Notes under the pieces: generated by a model | What the model was told of the DNA's origin: nothing | Database searches by the model: none | What the model saw: only the letters and a program-made list of their open reading frames with translations | In this document: piece by piece, positions 1 through 6,624 of the stretch | How positions within the stretch are numbered: position 1 is the stretch's first letter | Layout: every line of letters begins with the position of its first letter | Source: Rhodocyclaceae bacterium UBA6160 | GTDB lineage: Bacteria > Pseudomonadota > Gammaproteobacteria > Burkholderiales > Rhodocyclaceae | Assembly (NCBI GenBank): GCA_002422995.1 | Contig: DIUK01000084.1 | Span: 1-12,387 of the forward strand | Direction: 5' to 3' | Length of the DNA: 12,387 nt | Position numbers and translations under genes: made by a program

Positions 1-282
1 GGCGATGAACAAAAACCGGATATGAGGCGTGATGCATTCGGGACGAGCGGGCACGTGACTGCGAAGTCCTCCATCTGCGGTAGTTGGGATGCACTTTGTA
101 AATCCGGCGCTCGCGCAGCGAAAGAGACGTGTCTTACCCCGGGAGATCTCCACCGCAGTGGGCTGGCAACAGCCCACAAAATGACGGGCAACCGGCATTG
201 AAAGCGGTGGAGAAGTCAGCAGAGGGCATAGTAAGTGGCTGGCACCCCTGAAGGCCCGAACAATGGACGACGTGGAATCTGC

Positions 283-1619
283 ATGAAGAGTAACGGAATC
301 GCATCTGACAACCTGCTTTTACAGGCTGCGGCACTGCCGCAGGATGAATTCGTCACTGTACACGGCAGGAACGAAGCGTCAATTCCGCCTAAAGCATTGC
401 TGGAGAGGGTGCTGGAACGGCCCAACCTGCAACGCGCACTCAAGCAAGTCCGCCAGAACAAAGGCGCGCCCGGCATCGACGGCATGAGCGTCGATGAGCT
501 TCCCCGCCACCTCAAGGAACACTGGCTGGAAATCCGCGCTCAACTGATTGCGGGCACCTACCGCCCGCAACCGGTCAAACGCGTGGAAATCCCCAAACCT
601 GATGGCAAGAAAAGGCCCTTGGGCATCCCCACCGTGGTAGACCGATTCATTCAGCAAGCCATCGCGCAAATCATCAGCGCAGAATGGGAACCCCACTTCC
701 ACCCCAGCAGTTACGGGTTCCGCCCGGACGCTCGGCGCATCAGGCCGTGCGGCAAGTCCAGGCGGACATCCGCGCAGGTTATGCCTGGGTGGTGGACACC
801 GACATGGAAGCGTTCTTTGATCGAGTCAATCACGACCGGCTCATGGTGCGGCTCAAACAGCACACCCACGATCCGGCCCCGTTGCGACTCATCAACCGCT
901 ATCTCAAGGCTGGTGTCAATGTGGGCGGCAGCGTACAGGCCACGACACAAGGCGTACCGCAAGGCGGCCCCTTGTCGCCGGTGCTGGCGAATGTCGTGCT
1001 GGACGAACTCGACTGGGAACTGGAACGGCGCGGCCACCGCTTTGCCCGTTATGCGGATGACTGCAACATCATGGTCAAAAGCAAAACAGCGGGCGAGCGG
1101 GTGATGGCCAGCGTGACACGCTTCGTCAGTGACACACTGCGACTCACAGTGAATCCGCTGAAAAGCGCGGTAGATCGCCCAGCCAAACGCAAGTTTCTGG
1201 GATTTACGGTCAGCCGGAACGGCGCAAGGCTGAAGGTGGCCGATAAAGCCATCGACAAGCTTAAAGCCCGAATCCGGGAACTGACCCGCCGCACCCGAGG
1301 CCACCGTTTGGCCGACATCGTGGCAGAGCTGAGAGTAACCCTGCTTGGTTGGAAAGCGTACTTCGGCATAACCGAAGTGCTGAGTCCTCTGCGCGACATC
1401 GACAAATGGCTGCGGCGCAAGTTACGCTGCTATCTCTGGAAGCAATGGGGCAGGTCAGGCTACCGGGAACTGCGCAAACGCGGCGTGTCTGTGCGGGAAG
1501 CATGGAACACCAGCAAGAGCGCACACGGCCCGTGGCGCCTGTCGAAAACCCCGGCGCTATCGCTGGCTCTGCCAGCGAGGGTCTTCAGCAGTTTAGGGCT
1601 GCCATCCCTCGCGGGATGA
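283..1619 (+). pseudogene. ltrA: Group II intron-encoded reverse transcriptase/maturase, frameshifted
   Basis: This would be the intron-encoded protein that assists splicing and reverse transcribes the intron during retrohoming. Frame 1 runs from ATG 283 (MKSNGIASDN) through the RT N-terminal blocks (KGAPGIDGMSV, PKPDGKKRPLGIPT, SSYGFRP) and then loses frame near 727. The next frame resumes at once with GRSAHQAVR, the expected continuation, so one base is missing after CCCGG at 723-727. It then carries the palm motif (DTDMEAFFDRVNH), QGVPQGGPLSP, the catalytic YADD (about residues 257-260 of the restored chain) and a C-terminal maturase segment (LLGWKAYFGI...RKLRCYLWKQWG). The restored length is about 445 aa, with no HNH endonuclease domain, as in class C proteins. 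With the frameshift the product would lack YADD and be inactive. A sequencing error is the alternative explanation. Confidence 0.9.
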
Positions 1620-1634
1620 CGGAATTTGTTCATT

Positions 1635-1708
1635 GAACCGCCGTGTACGGCCCCGTACGCACGGTGGTGTGGGAGGGGTAAGATTGCGAGGTCTTCCCCT
1701 ATCCCGAT
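1635..1708 (+). ncRNA. Group II intron domains V and VI
   Basis: Domain V (about 1635-1670) folds as a proximal helix pairing 1637-1644 with 1661-1668, a two-base bulge (G1659, C1660) on the 3' strand, and a distal 5-bp helix pairing 1645-1649 with 1654-1658 around a four-base loop. This is the classic domain V shape. A CGC at 1639-1641 could be the catalytic triad, in the form found in IIC introns. Domain VI follows: GGGA (1671-1674) with TCCC (1702-1705), GGGG (1675-1678) with CCCC (1696-1699), AAGA (1680-1683) with TCTT (1692-1695). T1700 and A1701 are left unpaired, and A1701 is the likely branch point. No base change in this part obviously breaks the fold, although the protein gene is defective. 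The pairings were drawn by eye. Confidence 0.8.
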
Positions 1709-1765
1709 TAATCTACATCTTGGTTTGCTACGCTTATGCCTCTTGAGTGCTTGAATAGCCCCCAG

Positions 1766-1783
1766 TGTCAGCATAGTTGTCGC
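1766..1783 (+). repeat. Left terminal inverted repeat of the IS
   Basis: TGTCAGCATAGTTGTCGC matches the reverse complement of 3378-3395 at 14 of 18 positions: nine matches inside, four mismatches, then five matches at the tip. The similarity stops directly inside the repeat, which fixes the 18-bp length. It lies 27 bp before the orfA start. Confidence 0.75.
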
Positions 1784-1810
1784 CCCTTTTTTTGAGAGCG
1801 ATTTTTAACT

Positions 1811-2296
1811 ATGAGCCCCTACAGCCTAGCGATAAGACGAGAAGCCGTGCGCAAGACGTTACAGCGTGGGCGCGGTCGTACCATTGCCCAGATGGCTGAC
1901 GAACTGAATGTTCCGTACCATAGTCTTCGTCAATGGTTAAAGGACTTCAGAATGTCAGACCCGACGGTGCCACAGCCGACCGAACAACGTGCCACTGAGT
2001 ACAGTGCAGAACAACGCCTTCAGGCCGTGCTGGACACGCATGCCATGACGCCCGAAGCCCGCAGTGCCTGGTGTCGTGAGCATGGACTGTTTGAGCACCA
2101 ACTGACGCAGTGGAAAGCGCAGTTGTTGCCCCCTGCTGACCCGGTCGGCAACGCCGGCGAAGTGCGTCGCCTTAAAGAGGAGGTCAAACAGCTTGAGCGT
2201 AAATTGACTCGCAAGGACAAAGCATTGGCCGAGGCTGCCGCGCTACTGGTGCTGCAAAAAAAGTACCAGGCGCTGTGGGAGGGCGAGGACAAATGA
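1811..2296 (+). CDS. IS3-family transposase OrfA (helix-turn-helix and leucine zipper protein)
   Basis: A 161-aa DNA-binding subunit of the IS transposase, expected to recognise the terminal repeats and to multimerise. Two helix-turn-helix-like segments are visible, about residues 22-45 (IAQMADELNVPYHSLRQW) and 67-103 (SAWCREHGLFEHQLTQW). A charged heptad-like coiled coil follows at about 117-152 (RRLKEEVKQLERKL...). Near the end, codons CAA AAA AAG (2255-2263) contain the heptamer A_AAA_AAG in the right phase for a -1 shift into the orfB frame. The stop codon overlaps the orfB start as ATGA (2293-2296). No clear Shine-Dalgarno precedes ATG 1811. The frame is intact, unlike orfB. Two helix-turn-helices in OrfA recall the IS150-like branch, but I cannot assign the subgroup firmly. 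Confidence 0.85.
   Translation: MSPYSLAIRREAVRKTLQRGRGRTIAQMADELNVPYHSLRQWLKDFRMSDPTVPQPTEQRATEYSAEQRLQAVLDTHAMTPEARSAWCREHGLFEHQLTQWKAQLLPPADPVGNAGEVRRLKEEVKQLERKLTRKDKALAEAAALLVLQKKYQALWEGEDK
2256..2263 (+). promoter_or_regulatory. Programmed -1 ribosomal frameshift site (A_AAA_AAG) for OrfAB
   Basis: Seven A residues followed by G. In the orfA frame the slippery heptamer reads A AAA AAG (2257-2263), the standard -1 site of IS3-family elements. After a one-base slip back, reading continues GTA CCA GGC GCT GTG and stays open into orfB, passing its ATG at 2293. The fusion would join OrfA residues 1-151 to OrfB. A GGAGG at 2278-2282 lies just downstream and also serves as the Shine-Dalgarno for separate orfB initiation. 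Confidence 0.75.
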
Positions 2297-3364
2297 CCTC
2301 ACTGTCACAGCGCCAACACATCAGCGTCCTGATTCAAAAAGCCGTCGACGACGGGGCATGTCAAGCCAAAGCGTGCGAGATCGTTGGCCTGTCGGTGCGC
2401 ACTTTGCAGCGCTGGAAACAGAACCCGGCTTGTGCCGACAGGCGCCTGCAACGCCAGCAGCCGCCCCATAATCGATTAAGCGACCTGGAGCGCCAAGAGA
2501 TACTGGCATTGCTTAACAGCCCCACCTACGCGGACCTGCCGCCCTCACAGATTGTGCCCGTCTGGCTGATCAGGGGCGGTATGTGGCCAGTGAGTCCACC
2601 ATGTACCGGGTGTTGCGCCAGGCAGGTCAACTGACACATCGCGGCGCTGACAAGCCACGACAACAGCGGTCACGCCCCACACCATTGTCAGCCACCGCCC
2701 CGAATCAAATTTATAGCTGGGATATCACCTACTTGCCCGCACCCATCAAGGGTCAGTTTTATTATTTATACCTGTTTATGGACATCTTTAGCCGCAAGAT
2801 TGTTGGCTGGCAAGTTTTTGAAACCGAAGACAGTGAACGGGCTGCCGAACTGGTGCGTGATATTTACCGGCGTGAACAGGTACGCCCCGGCCAGGTGGTA
2901 TTGCATTCGGATAATGGCAGCCCGATGCGTGGTGCCTTGCTGCAAAATACGCTGCATCAACTGGGCGTGCGTCCCTCGTTCAGCCGCCCCTCCGTTAGCA
3001 ATGACAATCCATTCTCGGAATCATTGTTCCGCACCTTGAAATATCGTCCACTGTATCCACGCAAGCCCTTTGCAAGCCTGCATCAAGCCCGGTGCTGGGT
3101 GGGCGGCTTTGTGCACTGGTACAACACGGAGCATCGTCACAGTGCAATCTGTTACGTCACGCCTGACGAACGTCATCACCATCTCGATCAGGCGCTACTT
3201 GTGCAACGCCACGCCGTTTATGAAGCAGCACGGGCCAAAACCCGCAACGCTGGTCGGGAAAGACGCGGAACTGGAGTCGTATTGAGGTGGTTCATCTCAA
3301 CCCTGAGAACCACCAAAACCGGGCCTGTTCAAACCGTGAAAACCTACTCAAGTTGGCGGCTTGA
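2293..3364 (+). pseudogene. IS3-family transposase OrfB (DDE integrase core), two frameshifts
   Basis: The catalytic half of the transposase, read in three successive frames. It begins at ATG 2293 (MTSLSQRQHISVLIQ) behind GGAGG at 2278-2282. It has a helix-turn-helix at about residues 22-43, and loses frame near 2560-2562, where one base is missing and IVPV should continue LADQGRYVASESTMYR. The middle part, to about 3237, holds the DDE core: D in WDITYL, D in HSDNGSPM and E in NPFSESLF, with 35 residues between the last two. A second base is missing in the A-run at 3237-3240. Restoring it gives the family's usual C-terminus (NPQRWSGKTRNW, then EVVHLNPEN) and a stop at 3362-3364. The restored protein has about 357 aa. 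Each loss alone should abolish activity. Without the second correction the middle frame runs on to 3419 through unrelated sequence. Confidence 0.88.
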
Positions 3365-3377
3365 GGACATGTTAAAT

Positions 3378-3395
3378 GCGACAACTCGCTTGACA
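3378..3395 (-). repeat. Right terminal inverted repeat of the IS
   Basis: GCGACAACTCGCTTGACA is the partner of the left repeat at 1766-1783. It follows the restored orfB stop (3362-3364) by 13 bp, a compact layout typical of insertion sequences, and marks the end of the GC-rich mobile DNA. Confidence 0.75.
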
Positions 3396-3412
3396 ATTGC
3401 CGATAGCGATAG

Positions 3413-3444
3413 GTGGTGAAGATACTAAGCGAGCAATTCACCAC
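3413..3444. other. Inverted repeat spanning the miaB stop codon
   Basis: GTGGTGAA (3413-3420) is the exact reverse complement of TTCACCAC (3437-3444), with a 16-base loop that contains the miaB stop (3425-3427). On the minus strand it would form at the very end of the miaB message, but no T-run follows, and the IS repeat begins only 17 bp away. It may be the remnant of a miaB terminator cut short by the insertion, or a chance repeat. Confidence 0.35.
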
Positions 3445-4753
3445 GCAGGCTGTTTGCGGGGGCGGCGGTGATGCGCACCCCAACGATTTTTCCGATCAAA
3501 TCAGGAGTTCCTGCAAAGTTAACCACCCGGTTGTTTTCAGTTCTGCCCGCCATTTCGAGTGTATTTTTACGTGCATGGCGCTCAACCAAAACGTTCTGAA
3601 TGCTGCCTATCATTGTCTGTCCATGATGCATGGCTTGCAGGTTAATTTGCTGCTGTAGGCGCGCTAAACGTGCTATTTTGACTTCTGGCGTCGTAGTGTC
3701 GCTCAAGTTTGCTGCAGGCGTTCCAGGGCGCGGGCTATAAATAAACGAAAAACTGTGGTCAAAATTCAACTCTTTGACAAGTTGCATTGTTTTATCAAAA
3801 TCATCGTCAGTTTCACCCGGGAATCCAATGATAAAGTCAGCCGACAAAGAAAGATCAGGGCGTGCCAACCGCAGTTTGCGTACCAAGGATTTATATTCAA
3901 GCGCGGTATAACCGCGTTTCATGGCGGAAAGTATGCGATCCGATCCTGATTGAACTGGTAAATGTAGGTGCGAGACCAATTTGGGAACAGTGCGATAGGT
4001 GTCGATGAGTCGCTGGGAAACTTCGCGCGGATGTGATGTGGTGTACCGGATTCGTTTTAAGCCTTCCATTTCGGCAATGGTTTCGATCAAGAAAGCCAAG
4101 TCAGCGATATCGCCGTCAGCCATCGTGCCACGGTAAGCATTCACGTTTTGCCCCAGGAGAGTTACTTCGCTCACACCTTGTGAGACGAGGCGTGAGATTT
4201 CAATGATGACATCTGCAAAAGGCCGTGAAATTTCTTCGCCTCGCGTATAAGGAACGACACAGAAGGTGCAGTATTTAGAACAGCCCTCCATGATGGAAAC
4301 AAAGGCGGATACACCATCTTTTTGCGCTGGGGGAAGGTGGTCAAATTTTTCAATTTCCGGGAACGATATATCCACTTGGGATTTTCCCGTTGCCCGACGA
4401 GCTTTAATCATGTCAGGTAATCGGTGCAATGTTTGTGGCCCAAATACGATGTCAACATAAGGGGCACGTCGCACGATGGTTTCTCCTTCTTGACTGGCAA
4501 CACAGCCACCAACGCCAATAATGAGATTTGGATTGCGTGTTTTAAGATGTTTGATGCGGCCTAAATCATGAAATACCTTTTCTTGTGCTCGCTCGCGCAC
4601 TGAGCAAGTATTAAATAGCAGAATGTCTGCATCCTCTGCATTCTCAGTCCGCGTTACACTCTCAGTACCTGCAAGAACGTCTGCCATTTTGTCCGAGTCG
4701 TATTCGTTCATCTGGCAGCCGAAGGTGCGAATAAAAAGTTTCTTAGTCATCAT
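3425..4753 (-). CDS. miaB: tRNA-2-methylthio-N6-dimethylallyladenosine synthase MiaB
   Basis: A radical-SAM methylthiotransferase that adds a methylthio group to i6A37 of tRNAs reading UNN codons. It binds two [4Fe-4S] clusters. From ATG 4753 the protein has 442 aa. The N-terminal cluster ligands are C13 (FGCQMNEYDS), C50 (NTCSVRE) and C84 (GGCVAS). The radical-SAM CxxxCxxC is C158, C162 and C165 (EGCSKYCTFC). A TRAM-like RNA-binding domain ends the chain (LIGKIVGVRI...NSLRGELLA). ATG 4753 or the adjacent ATG 4750 fits the family start; an upstream extension of the frame would run into queC on the other strand and shows no MiaB character. No good Shine-Dalgarno is visible. In many proteobacteria phoH and ybeY follow miaB; here an IS follows instead. 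All key cysteines are present. Confidence 0.96.
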   Translation of the reverse strand: MMTKKLFIRTFGCQMNEYDSDKMADVLAGTESVTRTENAEDADILLFNTCSVRERAQEKVFHDLGRIKHLKTRNPNLIIGVGGCVASQEGETIVRRAPYVDIVFGPQTLHRLPDMIKARRATGKSQVDISFPEIEKFDHLPPAQKDGVSAFVSIMEGCSKYCTFCVVPYTRGEEISRPFADVIIEISRLVSQGVSEVTLLGQNVNAYRGTMADGDIADLAFLIETIAEMEGLKRIRYTTSHPREVSQRLIDTYRTVPKLVSHLHLPVQSGSDRILSAMKRGYTALEYKSLVRKLRLARPDLSLSADFIIGFPGETDDDFDKTMQLVKELNFDHSFSFIYSPRPGTPAANLSDTTTPEVKIARLARLQQQINLQAMHHGQTMIGSIQNVLVERHARKNTLEMAGRTENNRVVNFAGTPDLIGKIVGVRITAAPANSLRGELLA

Positions 4754-4778
4754 GGCAAGAAAATGTGAAGGATTGTGA

Positions 4779-4784
4779 ATTATA
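4779..4784 (-). promoter_or_regulatory. Putative -10 box of the miaB promoter
   Basis: On the minus strand the sequence reads TATAAT exactly, 25 bp upstream of the miaB ATG. Transcription would start near 4772 and leave a leader of roughly 19 nt. At 16 to 18 bp upstream I see no good -35 hexamer; a TTAACA at 4808-4813 is too far away (23-bp spacer). The call therefore rests on the -10 match and its position. Confidence 0.4.
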
Positions 4785-4823
4785 GGGCAGCGATTTTTAC
4801 GACTCTTTGTTAATATTGGCACC

Positions 4824-5513
4824 ATGAAAAAAGCAGTTATTCTTTTATCTGGCGGATTAGATTCAGCCACAGTGCTTGCCCAAGCACAGCAACAAGGTTT
4901 TATTTGTTATTGTTTATCGCTGGATTATGGGCAGCGTAGCAGCTCAGAATTACTTGCTGCAGCTCGTGTTGCCAAAGCTCAAGGTGCAGCAGCGCATCGA
5001 GTGCTGCAGCTGGATATTGGACAGCTGGGTGGCTCGGCTCTCACAGATAAAACAATAGAAGTGCCGACAGGGGGAGTGCAACCTGGGATTCCTGTTACCT
5101 ATGTGCCAGCAAGAAATACTCTGATGTTATCATTTGCTTTGGCTTGGGCAGAAACTTTAGGTGCTCAAGATATTTTTGTCGGTGTGAACGCTGTGGATTA
5201 TTCTGGCTATCCTGATTGTCGGCCAGAGTTTATTCATGCATTTGAAGTCCTCGCAAATTTAGCAACTAAAGCGGCAGTTGCAGGTGCAAAACTGACTATT
5301 CATGCACCGCTTATGGCATTAACCAAGGCACAGATTATTCAAGTAGGGATGCAATTAGGTGTTGATTACAGCCTTACCGTGTCGTGTTACCAAGCAAATG
5401 AAGCGGGATATGCCTGCGGTGTATGCGACTCCTGTCGCCTAAGAAAAGAAGGCTTCTCTTTGACGCAACATCTTGATCCAACAAGGTATTTTAATGCTCT
5501 GGATCAGTGTTAG
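4824..5513 (+). CDS. queC: 7-cyano-7-deazaguanine (preQ0) synthase QueC
   Basis: An ATP-dependent enzyme that turns 7-carboxy-7-deazaguanine and ammonia into preQ0 in queuosine biosynthesis. The 229-aa length is normal for the family. The PP-loop ATP-binding motif SGGLDS is at residues 9-14. FVGVNAVDYSGYPDCRPEF (about 118-136) is a family signature. The zinc site is C188, C198, C201 and C204 (CYQ...CGVCDSC). The gene is divergent from miaB with 70 bp between the starts. There is no convincing Shine-Dalgarno before the ATG, and a -10-like TAATAT (4811-4816) lies only 7 bp upstream of it, so the message may have almost no leader. No other queuosine gene is in the window, and it does not look like part of the rplM operon, which has its own promoter. 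Confidence 0.96.
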   Translation: MKKAVILLSGGLDSATVLAQAQQQGFICYCLSLDYGQRSSSELLAAARVAKAQGAAAHRVLQLDIGQLGGSALTDKTIEVPTGGVQPGIPVTYVPARNTLMLSFALAWAETLGAQDIFVGVNAVDYSGYPDCRPEFIHAFEVLANLATKAAVAGAKLTIHAPLMALTKAQIIQVGMQLGVDYSLTVSCYQANEAGYACGVCDSCRLRKEGFSLTQHLDPTRYFNALDQC

Positions 5514-5568
5514 CGTCAGCATCATCTGGCTTTTGAGCAGGAAATCCTTTGCAATACGTAAATCCTAT

Positions 5569-5598
5569 TTGACACATGTGGTGCGTAGTGATTAAAAT
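5569..5598 (+). promoter_or_regulatory. Sigma-70 promoter for rplM-rpsI
   Basis: A perfect -35 TTGACA (5569-5574) is followed after 18 bp by TAAAAT (5593-5598). Transcription would start near 5605 and leave a leader of about 120 nt before rplM, long enough for the feedback control by L13 known in enterobacteria. The gap from queC to rplM (5514-5727) holds no other gene. Confidence 0.7.
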
Positions 5599-5635
5599 GG
5601 AAGGCTATCTGTAAAGTGTCTTTTCGGTTTTATCG

Positions 5636-5658
5636 TTAATTGTCCTGTGGTCAATTAT
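5636..5658 (+). other. Hairpin in the rplM leader
   Basis: TAATTG (5637-5642) pairs with CAATTA (5652-5657). After a T-T mismatch, CC (5644-5645) can pair with GG (5649-5650) around a TGT loop. It lies inside the presumed 5' UTR, about 70 bp before the rplM start. It could be part of an autoregulatory L13 site, but the match to any known leader was not tested. Confidence 0.3.
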
Positions 5659-5727
5659 CAAGCGGTTGAAATCAATCAGATGCTCGCTGGCTTATCAATG
5701 CAAGTAAAGAGCAAGTAAGGAAAAAGA

Positions 5728-6156
5728 ATGAAAACATTTTCTGCTAAACCGCATGAAGTGCAACACGACTGGTATGTCGTTGATGCAGCGGATAAAGTGC
5801 TAGGCCGATTGGCTGCTGAGATTGCGCATCGCTTGCGTGGTAAACATAAAACGATCTATACCCCTCATGTGGATACTGGTGACTATATCGTCGTCGTCAA
5901 TGTTGAGAAGCTTCTTGTGACGGGTAATAAGTCACAAGATAAAAAATATTTCCGCCATACCGGTTATCCAGGCGGTATTTACGAGACTAATTTTAATAAA
6001 TTACAACAGCGCTTTCCTGATCGCGTCCTTGAAAAAGCAGTCAAGGGGATGTTACCCAAAGGGCCTCTGGGTTACGCAATGATCAAGAAAATGAAGTGCT
6101 ATGCAGGCGCTAGCCATCCGCATACTGCACAACAACCCAAGTTGCTTGATATCTAA
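5728..6156 (+). CDS. rplM: 50S ribosomal protein L13
   Basis: An early-assembling large-subunit protein that binds 23S rRNA. The 142-aa chain matches the usual bacterial length and is intact from MKTFSAKP to the C-terminus PKLLDI. Recognisable parts are WYVVDAADKVLGRLA, KHKTIYTPHVDTGDYIVVVN, the FRHTGYPGG loop and the VKGMLPKGPLG segment. A Shine-Dalgarno TAAGGA lies just upstream of ATG 5728. It is first in a two-gene operon with rpsI, 21 bp downstream, the arrangement conserved across most bacteria. In E. coli L13 represses translation of its own message; the long leader here is compatible with similar control but does not prove it. Confidence 0.98.
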   Translation: MKTFSAKPHEVQHDWYVVDAADKVLGRLAAEIAHRLRGKHKTIYTPHVDTGDYIVVVNVEKLLVTGNKSQDKKYFRHTGYPGGIYETNFNKLQQRFPDRVLEKAVKGMLPKGPLGYAMIKKMKCYAGASHPHTAQQPKLLDI

Positions 6157-6177
6157 GCACTGAGAAAAGGAGTTTTT

Positions 6178-6570
6178 ATGGCAGTTACTCAATATTATGG
6201 CACCGGCCGTCGAAAAACCTCGACGGCGCGTGTTTTCCTTCGTGCTGGCACCGGTAAATTCATTGTGAATGATAAGCCCGTCGATAGTTTCTTTTCGCGT
6301 GAAACTGGGCGTATGGTTGTTCGTCAGCCACTCGAGCTTACTCAGCATACCGCTACATTCGATATTCTTGTGAGCGTCTCTGGTGGTGGTGAATCAGGTC
6401 AAGCGGGCGCTGTACGTCATGGAATTACACGTGCCCTGATTGAGTACGATGCAACACTTAAACCTGCGCTGTCGCAAGCTGGTTTCGTAACTCGGGATGC
6501 CCGTGAAGTTGAACGTAAAAAAGTTGGCTTCCGCAAGGCGCGCCGTCGTAAACAATTTTCGAAGCGTTAA
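6178..6570 (+). CDS. rpsI: 30S ribosomal protein S9
   Basis: A small-subunit head protein whose C-terminal tail reaches the P-site tRNA. The 130-aa frame carries the family signatures YYGTGRRKTSTARVFL near the start and SGGGESGQAGAVRHGITRAL in the middle. It ends with the basic tail KARRRKQFSKR, including the universally conserved terminal lysine-arginine. A strong Shine-Dalgarno AAAGGAG precedes ATG 6178. It is cotranscribed with rplM and followed by a strong intrinsic terminator 13 bp downstream. Nothing is unusual about it. Confidence 0.98.
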   Translation: MAVTQYYGTGRRKTSTARVFLRAGTGKFIVNDKPVDSFFSRETGRMVVRQPLELTQHTATFDILVSVSGGGESGQAGAVRHGITRALIEYDATLKPALSQAGFVTRDAREVERKKVGFRKARRRKQFSKR

Positions 6571-6582
6571 GCTTTGTTTCGC

Positions 6583-6612
6583 AAAAAAGCCACCTTTTGG
6601 TGGCTTTTTTTT
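6583..6612 (+). terminator. Rho-independent terminator of rplM-rpsI
   Basis: A GCCACC/GGTGGC stem (6589-6594 with 6599-6604) has a TTTT loop, is flanked by an A-run (6583-6588) that can extend the pairing, and is followed by eight T residues (6605-6612). This is a textbook intrinsic terminator and separates the ribosomal operon from argC. The A-run would also give a T-run on the other strand, but no minus-strand gene ends here. Confidence 0.93.
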
Positions 6613-6624
6613 GCCTTCATTATA

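Larger units (their letters stand above)
1..1708 (+). mobile_element. Group II intron, 3' portion, resembling bacterial class C (IIC)
   Basis: A retroelement RNA with an internal reverse transcriptase frame, followed by recognisable domains V and VI. The 282 bases before the protein frame fold into intron-like helices: a GTGGGCTG/CAGCCCAC stem closed by a GCAA (GNRA) loop at 158-177, enclosed by a 9-bp pairing of CTCCACCGC (148-156) with GCGGTGGAG (204-212). The 3' end is placed at 1708 (...CCCGAT) because a bulged A at 1701 sits 7 nt before it, as expected for a branch point. The 5' end with its GTGYG start is not convincingly visible and probably lies upstream of the window. Class C is inferred from an encoded protein without an endonuclease domain and from the CGC-type domain V; this assignment is tentative. 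The element is GC-richer than the chromosomal genes to the right. Confidence 0.85.
1766..3395 (+). mobile_element. IS3-family insertion sequence, complete ends, decayed transposase
   Basis: The element is about 1630 bp with orfA and orfB in the -1 relation usual for the IS3 family. It is bounded by 18-bp imperfect inverted repeats whose ends are 5'-TG...CA-3', the family's usual termini. OrfB holds an integrase-core DDE domain with D-D-(35)-E spacing. The flanks show no target duplication: the left flank ends CCCAG (1761-1765) and the right begins ATTGC (3396-3400). The right end lies 29 bp from the miaB stop codon. The 57 bp between the intron end (1708) and the left repeat belong to neither element as far as I can see, and their origin is unknown. 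OrfB has lost two single bases, so this copy probably cannot move without a helper transposase. Confidence 0.85.

Noticed and set aside
1..60. Group II intron 5' end within the window (a GTGACT at 55-60)
   Set aside because: It does not match the GTGYG start well, and the visible 5' region is shorter than expected for a full domain I, so the boundary is probably upstream.
711..1304. A 197-aa minus-strand open frame
   Set aside because: It is antisense to the reverse transcriptase gene, has no recognisable motif, and is a by-product of GC-rich codon use.
1761..3400. Target-site duplication around the IS
   Set aside because: CCCAG on the left and ATTGC on the right do not match, nor do shorter or longer flanks.
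3365..3419. The OrfB middle frame continuing to a stop at 3419
   Set aside because: This is read-through after the base loss at 3237-3240. The correct family C-terminus lies in another frame and stops at 3362-3364, inside the IS ends.
4754..4823. preQ1 riboswitch upstream of queC
   Set aside because: Only 70 bp separate the two divergent genes, and I see no preQ1 aptamer-like stem or its A-rich tail.
4754..4870. A longer miaB reading frame with 38 extra N-terminal residues
   Set aside because: The extension has no MiaB character and would overlap the start of the divergent queC; ATG 4753/4750 directly precedes the conserved TKKLFIRTFGCQMN.
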